A DNA stretch of 64,000 nucleotides from Pseudothioclava nitratireducens (GCF_029210495.1 NZ_JARGDK010000007.1:62001-126000), one strand, 5' to 3'. Counted from the stretch's first letter, positions 34,022-43,384 are shown. The notes: generated from the sequence alone by a model not told the origin. Numbers and translations are program-made.

Positions 34022-34984
34022 TCAGGGGCGCGGCGCCGCTGCCCGCCGCAGCCGGTCATTGATCGCGCGGCCCAGCCCATGCTCGGGGATCGGCGCGACC
34101 GCAATCCCGCGCGCGCGCCGTTCTGCCGCAAGCTGGTCCGCCGCGCGCAAGGCGCTGAACAGATTAGCCGCCGCCTCGACCAGATCCTCGGTGGGAGAGA
34201 GCGACAGATCGGCCCCCGCGCAGCCCGGTCCGAACCCGATCCAGACCTCGTCTGCCCCGACCTCACGCGCGCCCAGACGCACGGCAGCACCCGGCGCGTA
34301 ATGCGAGCTGAGCTGCCCCGGCGCATTCGGCGCTTCGGCATTGCCACCCAGTTCCAAAGGCGCGCCCAAGGCCTCTTCCAACACTTCAGCAGGCAGCCCG
34401 CCGGGCCGCAACATTCGGGGCGGGTCCAGCGACAGGATCGTCGATTCGACCCCCACCGCGCAGGGGCCGCCGTCGATCACCGCCGCAATCCGACCACCCA
34501 GACCGTCCAAAACATGGCCCGCCGTGGTCGGGCTGATCTTGCCCGAGGGATTGGCCGAAGGCGCGGCCAGCGGTCCGCCGAATTCCGTCAAAAGCGCGCG
34601 CGCCACCGGATGCTCGGGCATCCGGATCGCCACCGTGTTATGGCCCGCCGTCACCAGTTCGGAAATCCCCGCGTCCGCCCGCACCGGCAGCACAAGCGTC
34701 AGCGGCCCCGGCCAGAACGCCGCCGCAATCGCCCGTGCCTGCGGGCTGAACTCCGCAATCGCCTCGGCCTCGGCCAGCGATCCGACATGCACGATCAGCG
34801 GGTTGAACTGTGGCCGCCCCTTGGACTCGAAGATCGCCGCCACCGCGCGATCGTTGCGCGCATCCCCCGCCAGCCCGTAGACTGTCTCGGTCGGCAGCGC
34901 GACCAGCGCGCCCGCCCGCAGCAGATCTGCCGCGCGGGTCAGTCCCGGCGCATCGGGGGGCAGCAATTCGGTTTCGGTCGTCAT
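34022..34984 (-). CDS. tsaC: L-threonylcarbamoyladenylate synthase (Sua5 type)
   Basis: Enzyme of 320 aa making threonylcarbamoyl-AMP for the t6A37 tRNA modification. The YrdC domain is N-terminal (LPTETVYGLAGDARND, KGRPQFNPLIVHV, AIRMPEHPVA, PSANPSGKISPTTA), followed by the Sua5 linker and C-terminal domain (NAPGQLSSHYAPGAAVRLG), hence the Sua5 rather than short TsaC form. The start at 34984 is chosen because the longer frame to 35125 overlaps the divergent dehydrogenase gene. Confidence 0.92.
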   Translation of the reverse strand: MTTETELLPPDAPGLTRAADLLRAGALVALPTETVYGLAGDARNDRAVAAIFESKGRPQFNPLIVHVGSLAEAEAIAEFSPQARAIAAAFWPGPLTLVLPVRADAGISELVTAGHNTVAIRMPEHPVARALLTEFGGPLAAPSANPSGKISPTTAGHVLDGLGGRIAAVIDGGPCAVGVESTILSLDPPRMLRPGGLPAEVLEEALGAPLELGGNAEAPNAPGQLSSHYAPGAAVRLGAREVGADEVWIGFGPGCAGADLSLSPTEDLVEAAANLFSALRAADQLAAERRARGIAVAPIPEHGLGRAINDRLRRAAAPRP

Positions 34985-35109
34985 GGGCGGCACTCGTGAC
35001 GCAGCGTTGCGATTGAAGGCCCGTGACCTTGCGGTAACTTGGCGGGCGAGAGTTTCAGGACATACGCGCGCGCGCCCCGTTTGCCAAGCCGCGCCCAAGG
35101 GAGAACACC

Positions 35110-36801
35110 ATGCCGTATCGCTCACCGGTTTCGGAAATCCGTTTCATCCTCGACCACGTGGTGCCGCTGGCGCCCGTTTCCGCGACCGAGCGTTATGCCG
35201 AGGCGACCCCCGACATGGTCGAGGCGATCCTGACCGAGGCGGGCCGGATGTGCGACGAGATCATCGCGCCGACCAACCGCGATGGCGATCTGACGCCCGC
35301 ACGCCTTGAGAACGGCGTCGTGCGTTCGTCGCCCGGTTTCAAAGAGGCCTTCGCCGCTATCGCCGAGGGCGGCTGGGTCGGCATCGCCGCCGATCCGGAA
35401 TATGGTGGCATGGGTCTGCCGCAGGCGATCAACGTCTCGGTCAATGACATGCTGTCGGGCGCGAATCTCGCGCTGCAACTCAACCCGCTGCTGACGCAGG
35501 GCCAGATCGAGGCGCTCGAATCGCACGCCTCCGACGAGATCAAGGCGCTTTATCTTCCGAAACTCACCTCGGGCGAATGGTCTGGCACGATGAACCTCAC
35601 CGAGCCGCAGGCCGGCTCGGATGTGGGCGCGCTGCGCACCAAGGCGGAGCCGAATGGCGATGGCACCTATGCGGTCTCGGGCCAGAAAATCTTTATCACC
35701 TGGGGCGACAATGACTGCGTCTCGAACGTCTGCCACCTCGTGCTCGCGCGCCTCCCCGATGGCGCACCCGGCACCAAGGGGATCTCGCTCTTCATGGTCC
35801 CCAAGCTGATCCCGGACGAGAACGGCAATCCCGGCGTCGCCAACAGCCTCAAGGTCGTCTCGCTCGAACACAAGCTCGGCATCCACGGCTCGCCGACCTG
35901 CGTCATGAGCTTCGAGGGCGCGACCGGCTGGCTTGTCGGCGAGCCCCACAAGGGCATGGCCGCGATGTTCACCATGATGAACAACGCGCGCCTCAATGTC
36001 GGCGTGCAGGGCATCGGCGTGGCCGAGGCCGCCTATCAGAAGGCGCTCGAATATGCGCAGGACCGCGTGCAGTTCACGCCGATCATCGAACATGCCGATG
36101 TGCGCCGGATGCTCGCCACAATGAAGGCCGACATCTTCGCCGCACGCTCCATCGCGCTGGCCTGCGCGGTCGCGCTCGATATGGGCCACGCCACCGGCGA
36201 GGCCGACTGGAAGGCGCGCGCCGCTCTGCTGACCCCGATCGCCAAGGCCTTCGGCACCGATATGGGCATCTGGGCCGCGGGCGAGGGCGTGCAGATTCAC
36301 GGCGGCATGGGCTTCATTGAGGAAACCGGCGCCGCGCAATATCTCCGCGATGCCCGCATCACCGCGATCTACGAAGGCACCAACGGCATTCAGGCGATGG
36401 ACCTTGTCGGGCGCAAGATGATGGATGGCGGCAAGGCGGCGATGGCGCTTTTGCAAGAGGTCGAGGACGAGGCCAAGGCCGCCCGCGCGACGCTGCCCGA
36501 TCTGGCCGAGGATGTCTGGGCCGCCGCCGAATCGCTGCGTGAAAGCACCGAATGGCTGGTCGAGCAGGACATGCAGGACCGGTTCGCCGGGGCCGCGCCC
36601 TATCTGCGCGCCTTTGCCCGCGTGCTCGGCGCGCATTACCACCTGCGCGCGGCGATTGCCGCGGGCGAGGGGTCGGCGCGGGCGAAACTCGCCGCCGTCT
36701 ATATCCGCCGCCTGCTGCCGCAATACGCCGCCGCGCTGGCCGAAGCCAAGGATGGCGCGCAGCCGCTCTATGACCTGACCGTCGAAGACATGGGCGCATG
36801 A
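35110..36801 (+). CDS. Acyl-CoA dehydrogenase (DmdC-like)
   Basis: Flavin acyl-CoA dehydrogenase of 563 aa. Family segments: YGGMGLPQAINVSVNDMLSG, MNLTEPQAGSDVGALRTKAE, KIFITWGDND, KLGIHGSPTCVMSFEGATGW, and the catalytic Glu in ITAIYEGTNGIQAMDLVGRK. The C-terminal extension is of the long-chain or 3-methylmercaptopropionyl-CoA (DmdC) subgroup, which is usually about 590 residues, so the substrate is uncertain. It is preceded by AAGGGAGAACACC and followed, with ATGA overlap, by a metallo-hydrolase. Confidence 0.9.
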   Translation: MPYRSPVSEIRFILDHVVPLAPVSATERYAEATPDMVEAILTEAGRMCDEIIAPTNRDGDLTPARLENGVVRSSPGFKEAFAAIAEGGWVGIAADPEYGGMGLPQAINVSVNDMLSGANLALQLNPLLTQGQIEALESHASDEIKALYLPKLTSGEWSGTMNLTEPQAGSDVGALRTKAEPNGDGTYAVSGQKIFITWGDNDCVSNVCHLVLARLPDGAPGTKGISLFMVPKLIPDENGNPGVANSLKVVSLEHKLGIHGSPTCVMSFEGATGWLVGEPHKGMAAMFTMMNNARLNVGVQGIGVAEAAYQKALEYAQDRVQFTPIIEHADVRRMLATMKADIFAARSIALACAVALDMGHATGEADWKARAALLTPIAKAFGTDMGIWAAGEGVQIHGGMGFIEETGAAQYLRDARITAIYEGTNGIQAMDLVGRKMMDGGKAAMALLQEVEDEAKAARATLPDLAEDVWAAAESLRESTEWLVEQDMQDRFAGAAPYLRAFARVLGAHYHLRAAIAAGEGSARAKLAAVYIRRLLPQYAAALAEAKDGAQPLYDLTVEDMGA

Positions 36802-37841
36802 GCCCGACACCGGGCAAGCTGCGCACCCCGTTCGCGGACCCGCCCGAGCACGGCCAGGCCACCGAGGTGGCCGAGGGCGTGCTCTGGCTCCGGCTGCCGC
36901 TGCCGATGGCGCTCGACCATGTGAACTGCTTTGCCTTCGATGAGGGCGAGAGCTGGACGCTGGTCGATCCCGGCATCGACACGCGCAAATGCCGCGCCGC
37001 CCTTCAGGCCGCGCTTGACGGGCCGCTGGGCGGCAAGCCGGTCTCGCGGGTGCTCGTCACCCATTACCACCCCGACCATATCGGGCTGGCAGGTTGGTTG
37101 CAGGGGCAGGGGGCAGAGCTGATCTGCACCCGCACCACATGGCTTTTCGCGCGGATGCTGCAACTCGACGCGCAACCCGTCCCGGTCGCGGAAACGCTCG
37201 ACTACTGGCGCAGCGCGGGGATGGACCCGGAGCTTCTCGCCAAACGTGCCGTCGAGCGCCCGTTCAACTTTGCCGATTGCGTCCACCCGCTGCCCTTGGG
37301 CTTCACCCGCCTCTCCGACGGTCAGACCCTCACGCTTGGCGGGCGCGACTGGACCGTGCGGATCGGCCATGGCCACGCGCCCGATCACGCGACGCTCTGG
37401 TCCGCGGACGGATCGCTGGTGATCGGCGGCGATCAGCTTCTGCCCTCGATCTCGGCCAATCTCGGGGTCTATGCGACCGAACCCGGCGCCGATCCCGTCT
37501 CCGAGTGGATCGCCTCCGCCCGCGCGATGCAGCCCTATGCGACCGAGGATCAGCTCGTTCTGCCGGGCCACAAGCTGCCTTTCACCGGCCTGCCATTGCG
37601 GCTTCGGCAGATGATCGAGAACCACGAAGGCGCGCTCCGCCGTCTGCGCAAACATCTCGAATCGGGGCCGATCACTGCCTGCGAGTGCTTCCCGCCGCTG
37701 TTCAAACGTCCGATCGGAGAGGCGGAATACGGCCTCGCCCTGGTCGAAGCGGTGGCGCATCTCAATCACCTGTTGCACAAAGGAGAGGTGACCCGCACCC
37801 GCCGTGCGGAAGATGGCGCCTGGCTTTGGAGACTGACATGA
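36798..37841 (+). CDS. MBL-fold metallo-hydrolase
   Basis: A 347-residue metallo-beta-lactamase-fold hydrolase. Zinc ligands are visible: VTHYHPDHIGLAGW (His89, His91, Asp93, His94), IGHGHAPDH, VIGGDQLLPSI and LPGHKLPF. A C-terminal winged-helix-like segment follows. It may be a thioesterase or glyoxalase-like enzyme. It overlaps the acyl-CoA dehydrogenase gene by four bases, supporting a related acyl-thioester role, but the substrate is unknown. Confidence 0.88.
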   Translation: MSPTPGKLRTPFADPPEHGQATEVAEGVLWLRLPLPMALDHVNCFAFDEGESWTLVDPGIDTRKCRAALQAALDGPLGGKPVSRVLVTHYHPDHIGLAGWLQGQGAELICTRTTWLFARMLQLDAQPVPVAETLDYWRSAGMDPELLAKRAVERPFNFADCVHPLPLGFTRLSDGQTLTLGGRDWTVRIGHGHAPDHATLWSADGSLVIGGDQLLPSISANLGVYATEPGADPVSEWIASARAMQPYATEDQLVLPGHKLPFTGLPLRLRQMIENHEGALRRLRKHLESGPITACECFPPLFKRPIGEAEYGLALVEAVAHLNHLLHKGEVTRTRRAEDGAWLWRLT

Positions 37842-38347
37842 GCGACACCGAGATCCGCACCACCGCCGAAGCCCATGAGGCCTCGGCCCTGCCGTGCGCG
37901 CGCGTGGTTCACATGGATGAGGACGCGCCCGATACGCCCGAAACCCTGCCGCTGCCCCCCGAACTGGTCGCCGAACCGCTCGAAGACAAAACCCCCGCGC
38001 AATGGGCCTATGAACGGCTGGTGCTCTACATCCAGAATTTCGAGCAGCAACTCGATGCCGATCAGGAGGTCGCTATGGGTCTTGTCGGCGGTGAGGCGGG
38101 CGTGCTGCGGATCGAGGGGATCGGCTATTTCGCCCCTGATGTGCTCACATTCTACGGCCAGAACGAAGAGGGTGCGCGCACCCAGCTCATCCAGCATGTG
38201 AGCCAGCTCAACGTGATGCTGATCGCGCAGCCCAAACCCGTCGAGGCAGAGCCGCCCCGCCGGATCGGCTTTCGCCTTGCCAAAGGTCTGGAGCAGGGCG
38301 GCAACGGTGCCCGTCCGGCCGCGCCCGTGACGCAAGAGGGGGCGTGA
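37838..38347 (+). CDS. Conserved protein, DUF6173-like
   Basis: A 169-residue protein with an acidic N-terminus and a conserved core PAQWAYERLVLYIQNFEQQL ... MGLVGGEAGVLRIEGIGYFA ... LTFYGQNEEGARTQLIQHVS. I recall this as a Rhodobacterales DUF6173 family member; no catalytic motif is apparent. It overlaps the hydrolase stop by four bases, so it is likely in the same operon as the dehydrogenase. Confidence 0.8.
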   Translation: MSDTEIRTTAEAHEASALPCARVVHMDEDAPDTPETLPLPPELVAEPLEDKTPAQWAYERLVLYIQNFEQQLDADQEVAMGLVGGEAGVLRIEGIGYFAPDVLTFYGQNEEGARTQLIQHVSQLNVMLIAQPKPVEAEPPRRIGFRLAKGLEQGGNGARPAAPVTQEGA

Positions 38348-38406
38348 CAGGAGGTCGCAGCTACGCTATCCCGGTTCTCGGGAGAACAGCCAAGGGAGAT
38401 GGCGCA

Positions 38407-38541
38407 ATGGCCGATTACGAGCCGGGCAAGATGGATATCCGTGCCCAGGAAAAGACATTCGCGGGATTTGTGAAATTCGTGACCTACTCGGTGGTTGCGA
38501 TCATCCTGTTTCTGGTGTTTCTCGCTCTGGCAGGCGGCTGA
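38407..38541 (+). CDS. aa3-type cytochrome c oxidase subunit IV
   Basis: A 44-residue, single-helix protein (VKFVTYSVVAIILFLVFLALAGG) with a short charged N-terminus (MADYEPGKMDIRAQEKTFAGF). This matches the tiny subunit IV of alphaproteobacterial aa3 oxidases. The start follows CAAGGGAGATGGCGCA. It stands alone, away from the coxAB genes, as is common in this group. Confidence 0.9.
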   Translation: MADYEPGKMDIRAQEKTFAGFVKFVTYSVVAIILFLVFLALAGG

Positions 38542-38580
38542 TAGGGCCGCGAGATTACCAAGAGTGAGGAGGTCAGGCGA

Positions 38581-39237
38581 ATGCGCCGACTGTTCATTTG
38601 CCTGATCGTGCCGCTGTTTCTGGCGGGGTGTGAGGGCGGCAAATATGTCTGGGCCAGCGACGAAGAGCTGCAACGCGCCGCCTTCTCGACCAGCGAGCCG
38701 CCTTCGGTCACCCTCTATACGGTCGTCAGCCGACGCACCGGGAATGGCGGTCATTCGGGCCTGATGATCAATGGCACGCAGCGCGTGATGTTCGACCCCT
38801 CGGGCACCTGGTATCACCCCTTCGTGCCCGAGCGGAACGATGTCCATTACGGCATCACCGAGCGGTTCCGGAAATTCTACATCGACTACCACGCGCGTGA
38901 GACCTTCGACGTGATCGAACAGACCGTTCCGGTCTCGATGCAGACGGCGGAATTGCTGCGCGCCAAGGTGCAGGCTTATGGTCCGGTGGGGCAGATGTAT
39001 TGCGCGAACTCGGTCTCGGATATCCTCTCGGATACGCCCGGTTTCTCGCCGATCAAGCGCACCTTCTTCCCGATGAAGCTCTCCGAGGCCTTCGGCCAGC
39101 TGCCCGGTGCCAGCTTCAAGCGTTACGAGGATGGCGACCCGGATAACAACCACGGCGTGCTGATGATCCAGCAAAGCGCCTCGGGCGGCGGCGGTGTCGG
39201 TCAGCGCGGCGAGACGCTGCGCCAGGACGACAGCTAA
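38581..39237 (+). CDS. Lipoprotein with possible permuted NlpC/P60-like active site
   Basis: A 218-residue lipoprotein: signal MRRLFICLIVPLFLAGC with lipobox LAGC (Cys17). The mature part has a GGHSGLMI motif (His near residue 58), then an aromatic FDPSGTWYHPF, and later QMYCANSVSDIL. A His-first, Cys-later order with this spacing resembles circularly permuted NlpC/P60 (YiiX/LRAT-like) hydrolases; this is inference. The ribosome site GTGAGGAGGTCAGGCG precedes the start. Confidence 0.8.
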   Translation: MRRLFICLIVPLFLAGCEGGKYVWASDEELQRAAFSTSEPPSVTLYTVVSRRTGNGGHSGLMINGTQRVMFDPSGTWYHPFVPERNDVHYGITERFRKFYIDYHARETFDVIEQTVPVSMQTAELLRAKVQAYGPVGQMYCANSVSDILSDTPGFSPIKRTFFPMKLSEAFGQLPGASFKRYEDGDPDNNHGVLMIQQSASGGGGVGQRGETLRQDDS

Positions 39238-39262
39238 GCGATCAGATTGCGACGACAGTCAG

Positions 39263-39287
39263 GGGCCGGGTCTCGATCCGGCCCTTT
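39263..39287 (+). terminator. Intrinsic terminator after the lipoprotein
   Basis: Perfect arms GGGCCGG (39263-39269) and CCGGCCC (39278-39284) with an 8-base loop are followed by TTT. It lies 26 bases after the lipoprotein stop and just before the convergent azlD gene end. Confidence 0.75.
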
Positions 39288-39297
39288 CGCTTTGGGC

Positions 39298-39630
39298 TCA
39301 GCCGATCAGGTAAAGCCCCAGATACAGCACCGCCAACCCGCCGAGGATCGCGTAAAGCGTGTTGCGGGTCAGCACCCCCACCAGCACCGCCGCCCCCGCT
39401 GCGGCCAGTCGCGCGGGGTCCGGTTCACCGCCCGTGCCCGAGGGCCAAAGGACCAGCGGGGCCACCAGCCCCGGCAGCACCGCGACCGAGGTGTAACGCA
39501 GATAGCGCAGCGCCCATTCGGGCAGGCCGCGCCGTCCCACGATGCCCAGAAACGAGTAGCGCAAAAAGAACGTGCCGATCCCCAGCGCCAGAATGATGAT
39601 CCAGATCGTCAGCGTCGAATAGCCCGGCAT
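39298..39630 (-). CDS. azlD: Branched-chain amino acid exporter small subunit (AzlD family)
   Basis: Membrane protein of 110 aa with four hydrophobic segments (ALGIGTFFLRYSFLGIVGRR, LRYTSVAVLPGLVAPLV, LAAAGAAVLVGVLTRNTL, LAVLYLGLYLIG), matching AzlD. The start shares its A with the azlC stop (TGATG), the usual coupling of the azlCD pair. Confidence 0.88.
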   Translation of the reverse strand: MPGYSTLTIWIIILALGIGTFFLRYSFLGIVGRRGLPEWALRYLRYTSVAVLPGLVAPLVLWPSGTGGEPDPARLAAAGAAVLVGVLTRNTLYAILGGLAVLYLGLYLIG

Positions 39631-40388
39631 CAGTGCTCTCCTCGCTCACGCCGCGCGCGGGCGTGTTCCAGCCACAGCTCGGCCTGACCGCCCGCGATCA
39701 TCGCCGCCGCCGCCGCGATCAACAGCCCCGTGCCTGCGGGCAGAAAGGCGAAGACCAGCGCCACCACCACCGACACACAGGCCGCGATCACATGCGGCAG
39801 CGTGCGCAGCGCGGGGCCAATCATCGCCAGAAAGGTGATCGGCACCGCGAAATCGAGCGCGAATTCCGGCGGGATCGCCTGTCCGACCAGCGCGCCGACC
39901 AGTGTCGAGACATACCATTGCGGGCAAACCGGCGAACACACCCCGGCATAATAGGCCAGCTTCTCGGCAAGGCTCTGCTCGGGCCGCGTCTCATAGTCCT
40001 GGATCGACATCGCATAGACCTGATCGACCATGAAATAGGCCACCAGCGACTTGTGCCACGTGCTCGCCCGCCCCAGATGCGGCGCCAGCGAGGCCGAATA
40101 CATCGCCATCCGCAGGTTCACCGCCAGCGCGGTCAGGATCACCATCACGGTGGGCGCCTGATCCACCATCAGCTGCACCGCCGTGAACTGCGACGCCCCC
40201 GCGATCACCAGAATCGAAAACCCCATCACCTCGGCAAGGTTCAGCCCCGCCTCGGTCCCGGCCACCCCGAACAAAAGACCAAAGGGCACGATCACCAGCA
40301 GAAACGGCAAGCCTTGCCGGAAACCCCGCCAATAGGCGGCGCGGATGCGCCCCGGGGCGGGGCGTTGATCGGGCTGGGCTTGGGTCAT
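39630..40388 (-). CDS. azlC: Branched-chain amino acid exporter large subunit (AzlC family)
   Basis: AzlC-family permease of 252 aa. Conserved segments: FRQGLPFLLVIVPFGLLFG, GASQFTAVQLMVDQAP, NLRMAMYSASLAPHL and YFMVDQVYAMS. It exports branched-chain amino acids with AzlD in the inner membrane; exact substrate is inferred from family. Upstream is the divergent mobA. Confidence 0.9.
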   Translation of the reverse strand: MTQAQPDQRPAPGRIRAAYWRGFRQGLPFLLVIVPFGLLFGVAGTEAGLNLAEVMGFSILVIAGASQFTAVQLMVDQAPTVMVILTALAVNLRMAMYSASLAPHLGRASTWHKSLVAYFMVDQVYAMSIQDYETRPEQSLAEKLAYYAGVCSPVCPQWYVSTLVGALVGQAIPPEFALDFAVPITFLAMIGPALRTLPHVIAACVSVVVALVFAFLPAGTGLLIAAAAAMIAGGQAELWLEHARARRERGEH

Positions 40389-40510
40389 TCGGGGTCTTTG
40401 TCTCGGATCGGCGTTGCGCTAAGGAATAGGCGCTGCATCCCGGCCCGCCAAGGCCGGGATTGTATCGGGCGCAATCGGGCGCAGGGCCGCAAGACGGGAT
40501 GACGGCAGGC

Positions 40511-41095
40511 ATGATCATCGACGGAGTGATCCTCGCAGGCGGGCAGGGGCGGCGCATGGGCGGTGCCGACAAGGCGCTGCTGACGCTTGGCGGGCAAACG
40601 CTGCTCTCTCACGCCATCGCCTGCCTCGCCCCGCAGGTCCGCCGCCTCGCGCTTTCGGCCAATGGCGACCCCGCGCGCTTTGCCGATCATGGCCTGCCGG
40701 TGCTCCATGACGCCCCCGACCACCGCGGCGAAGGCCCACTGGCCGGCATCCTCGCGGCGCTCGACTGGGCCGCCATGGGCGGGGCGGATGCGCTCCTGAC
40801 CCTGCCCGTCGACGCGCCCTTCGCCCCCACCGATCTTGCCCGGCGCCTTGCGGAACCGGGCGGCCCCGCGCTCGCCACGTCACACGGACGCCTCCACCCG
40901 ACCGCCGCGCTCTGGCCGGTCGCGGGCCGCGCCGCCCTCGCCACGCTCTTTGCCAGCGGCGAGCGCCGCCTGCGTGTCGCCTTGGCCGGGGCCACCCCCG
41001 TCGCCTTCGACGCGATCCCCGATCCCTTCGCCAATCTCAACACGCCCGACGACCTCGCCGCCGCCGAGGCCCGCATCGCCCGGCCCCGGACATGA
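40511..41095 (+). CDS. mobA: Molybdenum cofactor guanylyltransferase
   Basis: MobA (194 aa) attaches GMP to molybdopterin to form the guanine dinucleotide cofactor. The nucleotide-binding N-terminus GVILAGGQGRRMGGADKALL is diagnostic, with LPVDAPFAP and FANLNTPDD later. An in-frame ATG at 40499 could also be used. It complements moaD/moaE at 8 kb. The stop overlaps the GNAT gene by four bases. Confidence 0.9.
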   Translation: MIIDGVILAGGQGRRMGGADKALLTLGGQTLLSHAIACLAPQVRRLALSANGDPARFADHGLPVLHDAPDHRGEGPLAGILAALDWAAMGGADALLTLPVDAPFAPTDLARRLAEPGGPALATSHGRLHPTAALWPVAGRAALATLFASGERRLRVALAGATPVAFDAIPDPFANLNTPDDLAAAEARIARPRT

Positions 41096-41721
41096 GCTTC
41101 ACCCTGTTTCACGGGCTGCGCCCCGATCACCGCACCGATGCCGCCCGGCTCTACTGGGCGGTGTTCGGCTCCAAGCTGGGCCGCGTGCTCGGCCCCGAAG
41201 CCGATGCGCTGCGCTTCATTCGCCGGGTGATGGATGAAACCCACGTGATTTCCGCGCTCGACCAGCATGGCGATCTGGCGGGGGTGATCGGCTACCGCAC
41301 CCATGAGGGCACCTTCGTCGGCGGAAGCTGGCACGATCTGGCTGCCGTTTACGGGCCGGGCGGGGCGCTCTGGCGCGGGGTCTGCCTCTCGACGCTCGCC
41401 CTTGATACCGAGCGGCGCGCGATGATGGTGGACGGGTTCGCCGTGCGCGAGGACATGCGCGGCGCGGGCGTCGGAAAGGCGCTCCTGACCGAGCTTGGGA
41501 CCGAGGCGCTGCGCCGGGGCTTCCCCTTCCTGCGCCTCGATGTCGTCGATGAGAACCTGCGCGCCCGCGCGCTGTATGACCGGCTGGGCTTCGACGTGAT
41601 CCGCCGTCGCCATTCGCGCCTGACCGAAGCGGTTTTCGGCTTTCGCAGCGCCCATGTGATGATGCGCGATCTGCGCCGTGAGGCCCCGCCCCGGCCGCGC
41701 CGTCCCGCGACGCGCGCCTGA
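41092..41721 (+). CDS. GNAT-family N-acetyltransferase
   Basis: Acetyltransferase of 209 aa. The acetyl-CoA-binding segment DGFAVREDMRGAGVGKALLT (motif A, R-x-x-G-x-G) and the following DENLRARALYDRLGFDVI (motif B) are present. The acceptor is unknown. Coupled by ATGA overlap to mobA. The tail is Arg/Pro-rich and short. Confidence 0.85.
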   Translation: MSFTLFHGLRPDHRTDAARLYWAVFGSKLGRVLGPEADALRFIRRVMDETHVISALDQHGDLAGVIGYRTHEGTFVGGSWHDLAAVYGPGGALWRGVCLSTLALDTERRAMMVDGFAVREDMRGAGVGKALLTELGTEALRRGFPFLRLDVVDENLRARALYDRLGFDVIRRRHSRLTEAVFGFRSAHVMMRDLRREAPPRPRRPATRA

Positions 41722-41727
41722 GGGCGC

Positions 41728-42762
41728 TTAGTCGAAAGTGCCCGTCACCCGGCCCAGCAGCATGAAGGCCCGCGCGGTGCGGGTCTCGGCCAGATCGGCC
41801 ACGTTCTGATCCGAGGCGTTCTTCTCGAATTCGGTGAAGGTCTTGTCGAACTGGCGCAGGAAATGGTGCGCCGCGTCACGAAAGACCGTGTCCTGCCGCA
41901 TCCGCCCCGCGCTCAGCGCCAGAGACGAGCGATCCCGGATGCCGCCAAGCGCCGCGATCTCGCGCCCGCGCTCGCCTTGGGCGAAGCGGCGCCACAGTTC
42001 GGGGCGCGCGCGGTCGGGCTTGAGGTCGTCCATATAGATGCCGTCCTGCGCCAGCAGGTTCAGCACGTCCTGCGCCGCACGGATCAGTTTCGCGGTGCTG
42101 CGATCTTCCAGCGCCCGGCGCAGCGCGCGGAAGCCTTCCTTATCCTCGGCATTGTCGGGGAAGTTCAGCGCGCGGACGAAATCCGCGACCGAAATCGGTG
42201 CGCGCAACTCCTCGGCGGGGGTGCCAAGTGCCAGCGTCGGCTGATCCTCGACCGGATCGGCGGGCTTGGGCGCGGCCAGCGCCGCCTTGCGATCCGCCGA
42301 GGGCTGCACCGTCGTCCCATCCCGGCGCGAGGCAAAGGTGGCGATCGTGGTTTCCGCCTGCCGGGTCGCCGCCGCGATCTCGTCGAGCTTGCGCTCGACC
42401 GTCTGGCCCGCGCGCATCGTCTGCTGGTTGACCCAGGCGGCCCGCATCGATTCGACCGACGCCTTCAGCGAGGCCGCCTCGGCACGCATTTCGCGCGCGG
42501 TCCGCGCGGTGACCGCCGCCATCCAGATCATGGCGACCGGCAGGAAAATCCCGATCAGCACCATGACTGTCGAAAGGACTCCCCCCGAGTCACCGCTGCC
42601 CGGCACCACCATGTAGAACACCGCCACCAGCGCGAGCCAGAGCACGCTCAGCCCGGCCGCGATCATCTCGATCCGGCTCAGCCGAGGCTCGGCGATGCCG
42701 CCGCCCGGTGCCCGCAACGGGCGCTGGGTCTCGGGGGCTTTGCCGGGGCGTTCCTCGCTCAT
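41728..42762 (-). CDS. Conserved membrane protein with coiled-coil region
   Basis: A 344-residue protein: residues about 30-85 contain two transmembrane helices, residues 90-145 look coiled-coil (EMRAEAASLKASVESMRAAW ... ERKLDEIAAATRQAE), followed by a linker and a helical C-terminal domain (about 185-344) with FVRALNFPDNAEDKEGFRAL. The pattern looks like a Rhodobacterales-specific hypothetical. Function is not recognised. Confidence 0.75.
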   Translation of the reverse strand: MSEERPGKAPETQRPLRAPGGGIAEPRLSRIEMIAAGLSVLWLALVAVFYMVVPGSGDSGGVLSTVMVLIGIFLPVAMIWMAAVTARTAREMRAEAASLKASVESMRAAWVNQQTMRAGQTVERKLDEIAAATRQAETTIATFASRRDGTTVQPSADRKAALAAPKPADPVEDQPTLALGTPAEELRAPISVADFVRALNFPDNAEDKEGFRALRRALEDRSTAKLIRAAQDVLNLLAQDGIYMDDLKPDRARPELWRRFAQGERGREIAALGGIRDRSSLALSAGRMRQDTVFRDAAHHFLRQFDKTFTEFEKNASDQNVADLAETRTARAFMLLGRVTGTFD

Positions 42763-42793
42763 GGCGATGCGACCTTTTGCGGTTGGGTCCCGG

Positions 42794-43264
42794 TCAGACG
42801 AACTGAACCGAGAGGATTTCGTAGGACTTGTCGCCGCCCGGCGTGCGGACTTCGACCGAGTCGCCCTCGTCCTTGCCGATCAGCGCGCGGGCGAGCGGGG
42901 ATTTCACGTTCAGCAGGCCCTTTTCCAGATCGGCCTCGGCCTCGCCGACGATCTGGTAGGTGCGTTCCTCGTCGGTGTCCTCATCGACCAGCGTCACGGT
43001 CGCGCCGAACTTGATCGAGCCGGACATCTTCTTGGGGTCGATCACCTCGGCACGGCCGAGAATCGACTCCAGTTCCTTGATGCGGCCTTCGATGAAGCTC
43101 TGCTTCTCGCGCGCGGCATGGTATTCCGCGTTCTCCGACAGGTCCCCGTGTTCGCGCGCCTCGGCAATCGCCTTGATCACCGCCGGACGGTCGGTGGATT
43201 TCAGGGACTTGAGTTCGTCATCGAGCACGGTATAGCCCGCGCGGGTCATCGGTATCTTTTCCAT
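42794..43264 (-). CDS. greA: Transcription elongation factor GreA
   Basis: GreA (156 aa) rescues backtracked RNA polymerase by stimulating transcript cleavage. The N-terminal coiled coil ([20 protein letters not shown] with the acidic tip) and the C-terminal FKBP-like domain ([20 protein letters not shown]) are intact. The start at 43264 ([10 protein letters not shown]) is the family start; the frame stays open to 43339. Confidence 0.95.
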   Translation of the reverse strand: MEKIPMTRAGYTVLDDELKSLKSTDRPAVIKAIAEAREHGDLSENAEYHAAREKQSFIEGRIKELESILGRAEVIDPKKMSGSIKFGATVTLVDEDTDEERTYQIVGEAEADLEKGLLNVKSPLARALIGKDEGDSVEVRTPGGDKSYEILSVQFV

Positions 43265-43309
43265 GGAGCCCTTGGTGTCACGCAAAACAGCAATTTCGGT
43301 ATCCCTAGC

Positions 43310-43339
43310 TGTAATTCCGCGATGCCCCCCCGAAGTCAA
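43310..43339 (-). promoter_or_regulatory. Possible greA promoter
   Basis: On the minus strand TTGACT (43339-43334) precedes an AT-rich AATTAC/ATTACA hexamer (43316-43310) at 17-18 bases. The -35 is good, the -10 is weak, as is common in this order. It lies about 50 bases before the greA start. Confidence 0.35.
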
Positions 43340-43384
43340 GAGTCACGCCCAATTTTCGCCGCATCCATCCCCTAGAGTTGGAAA

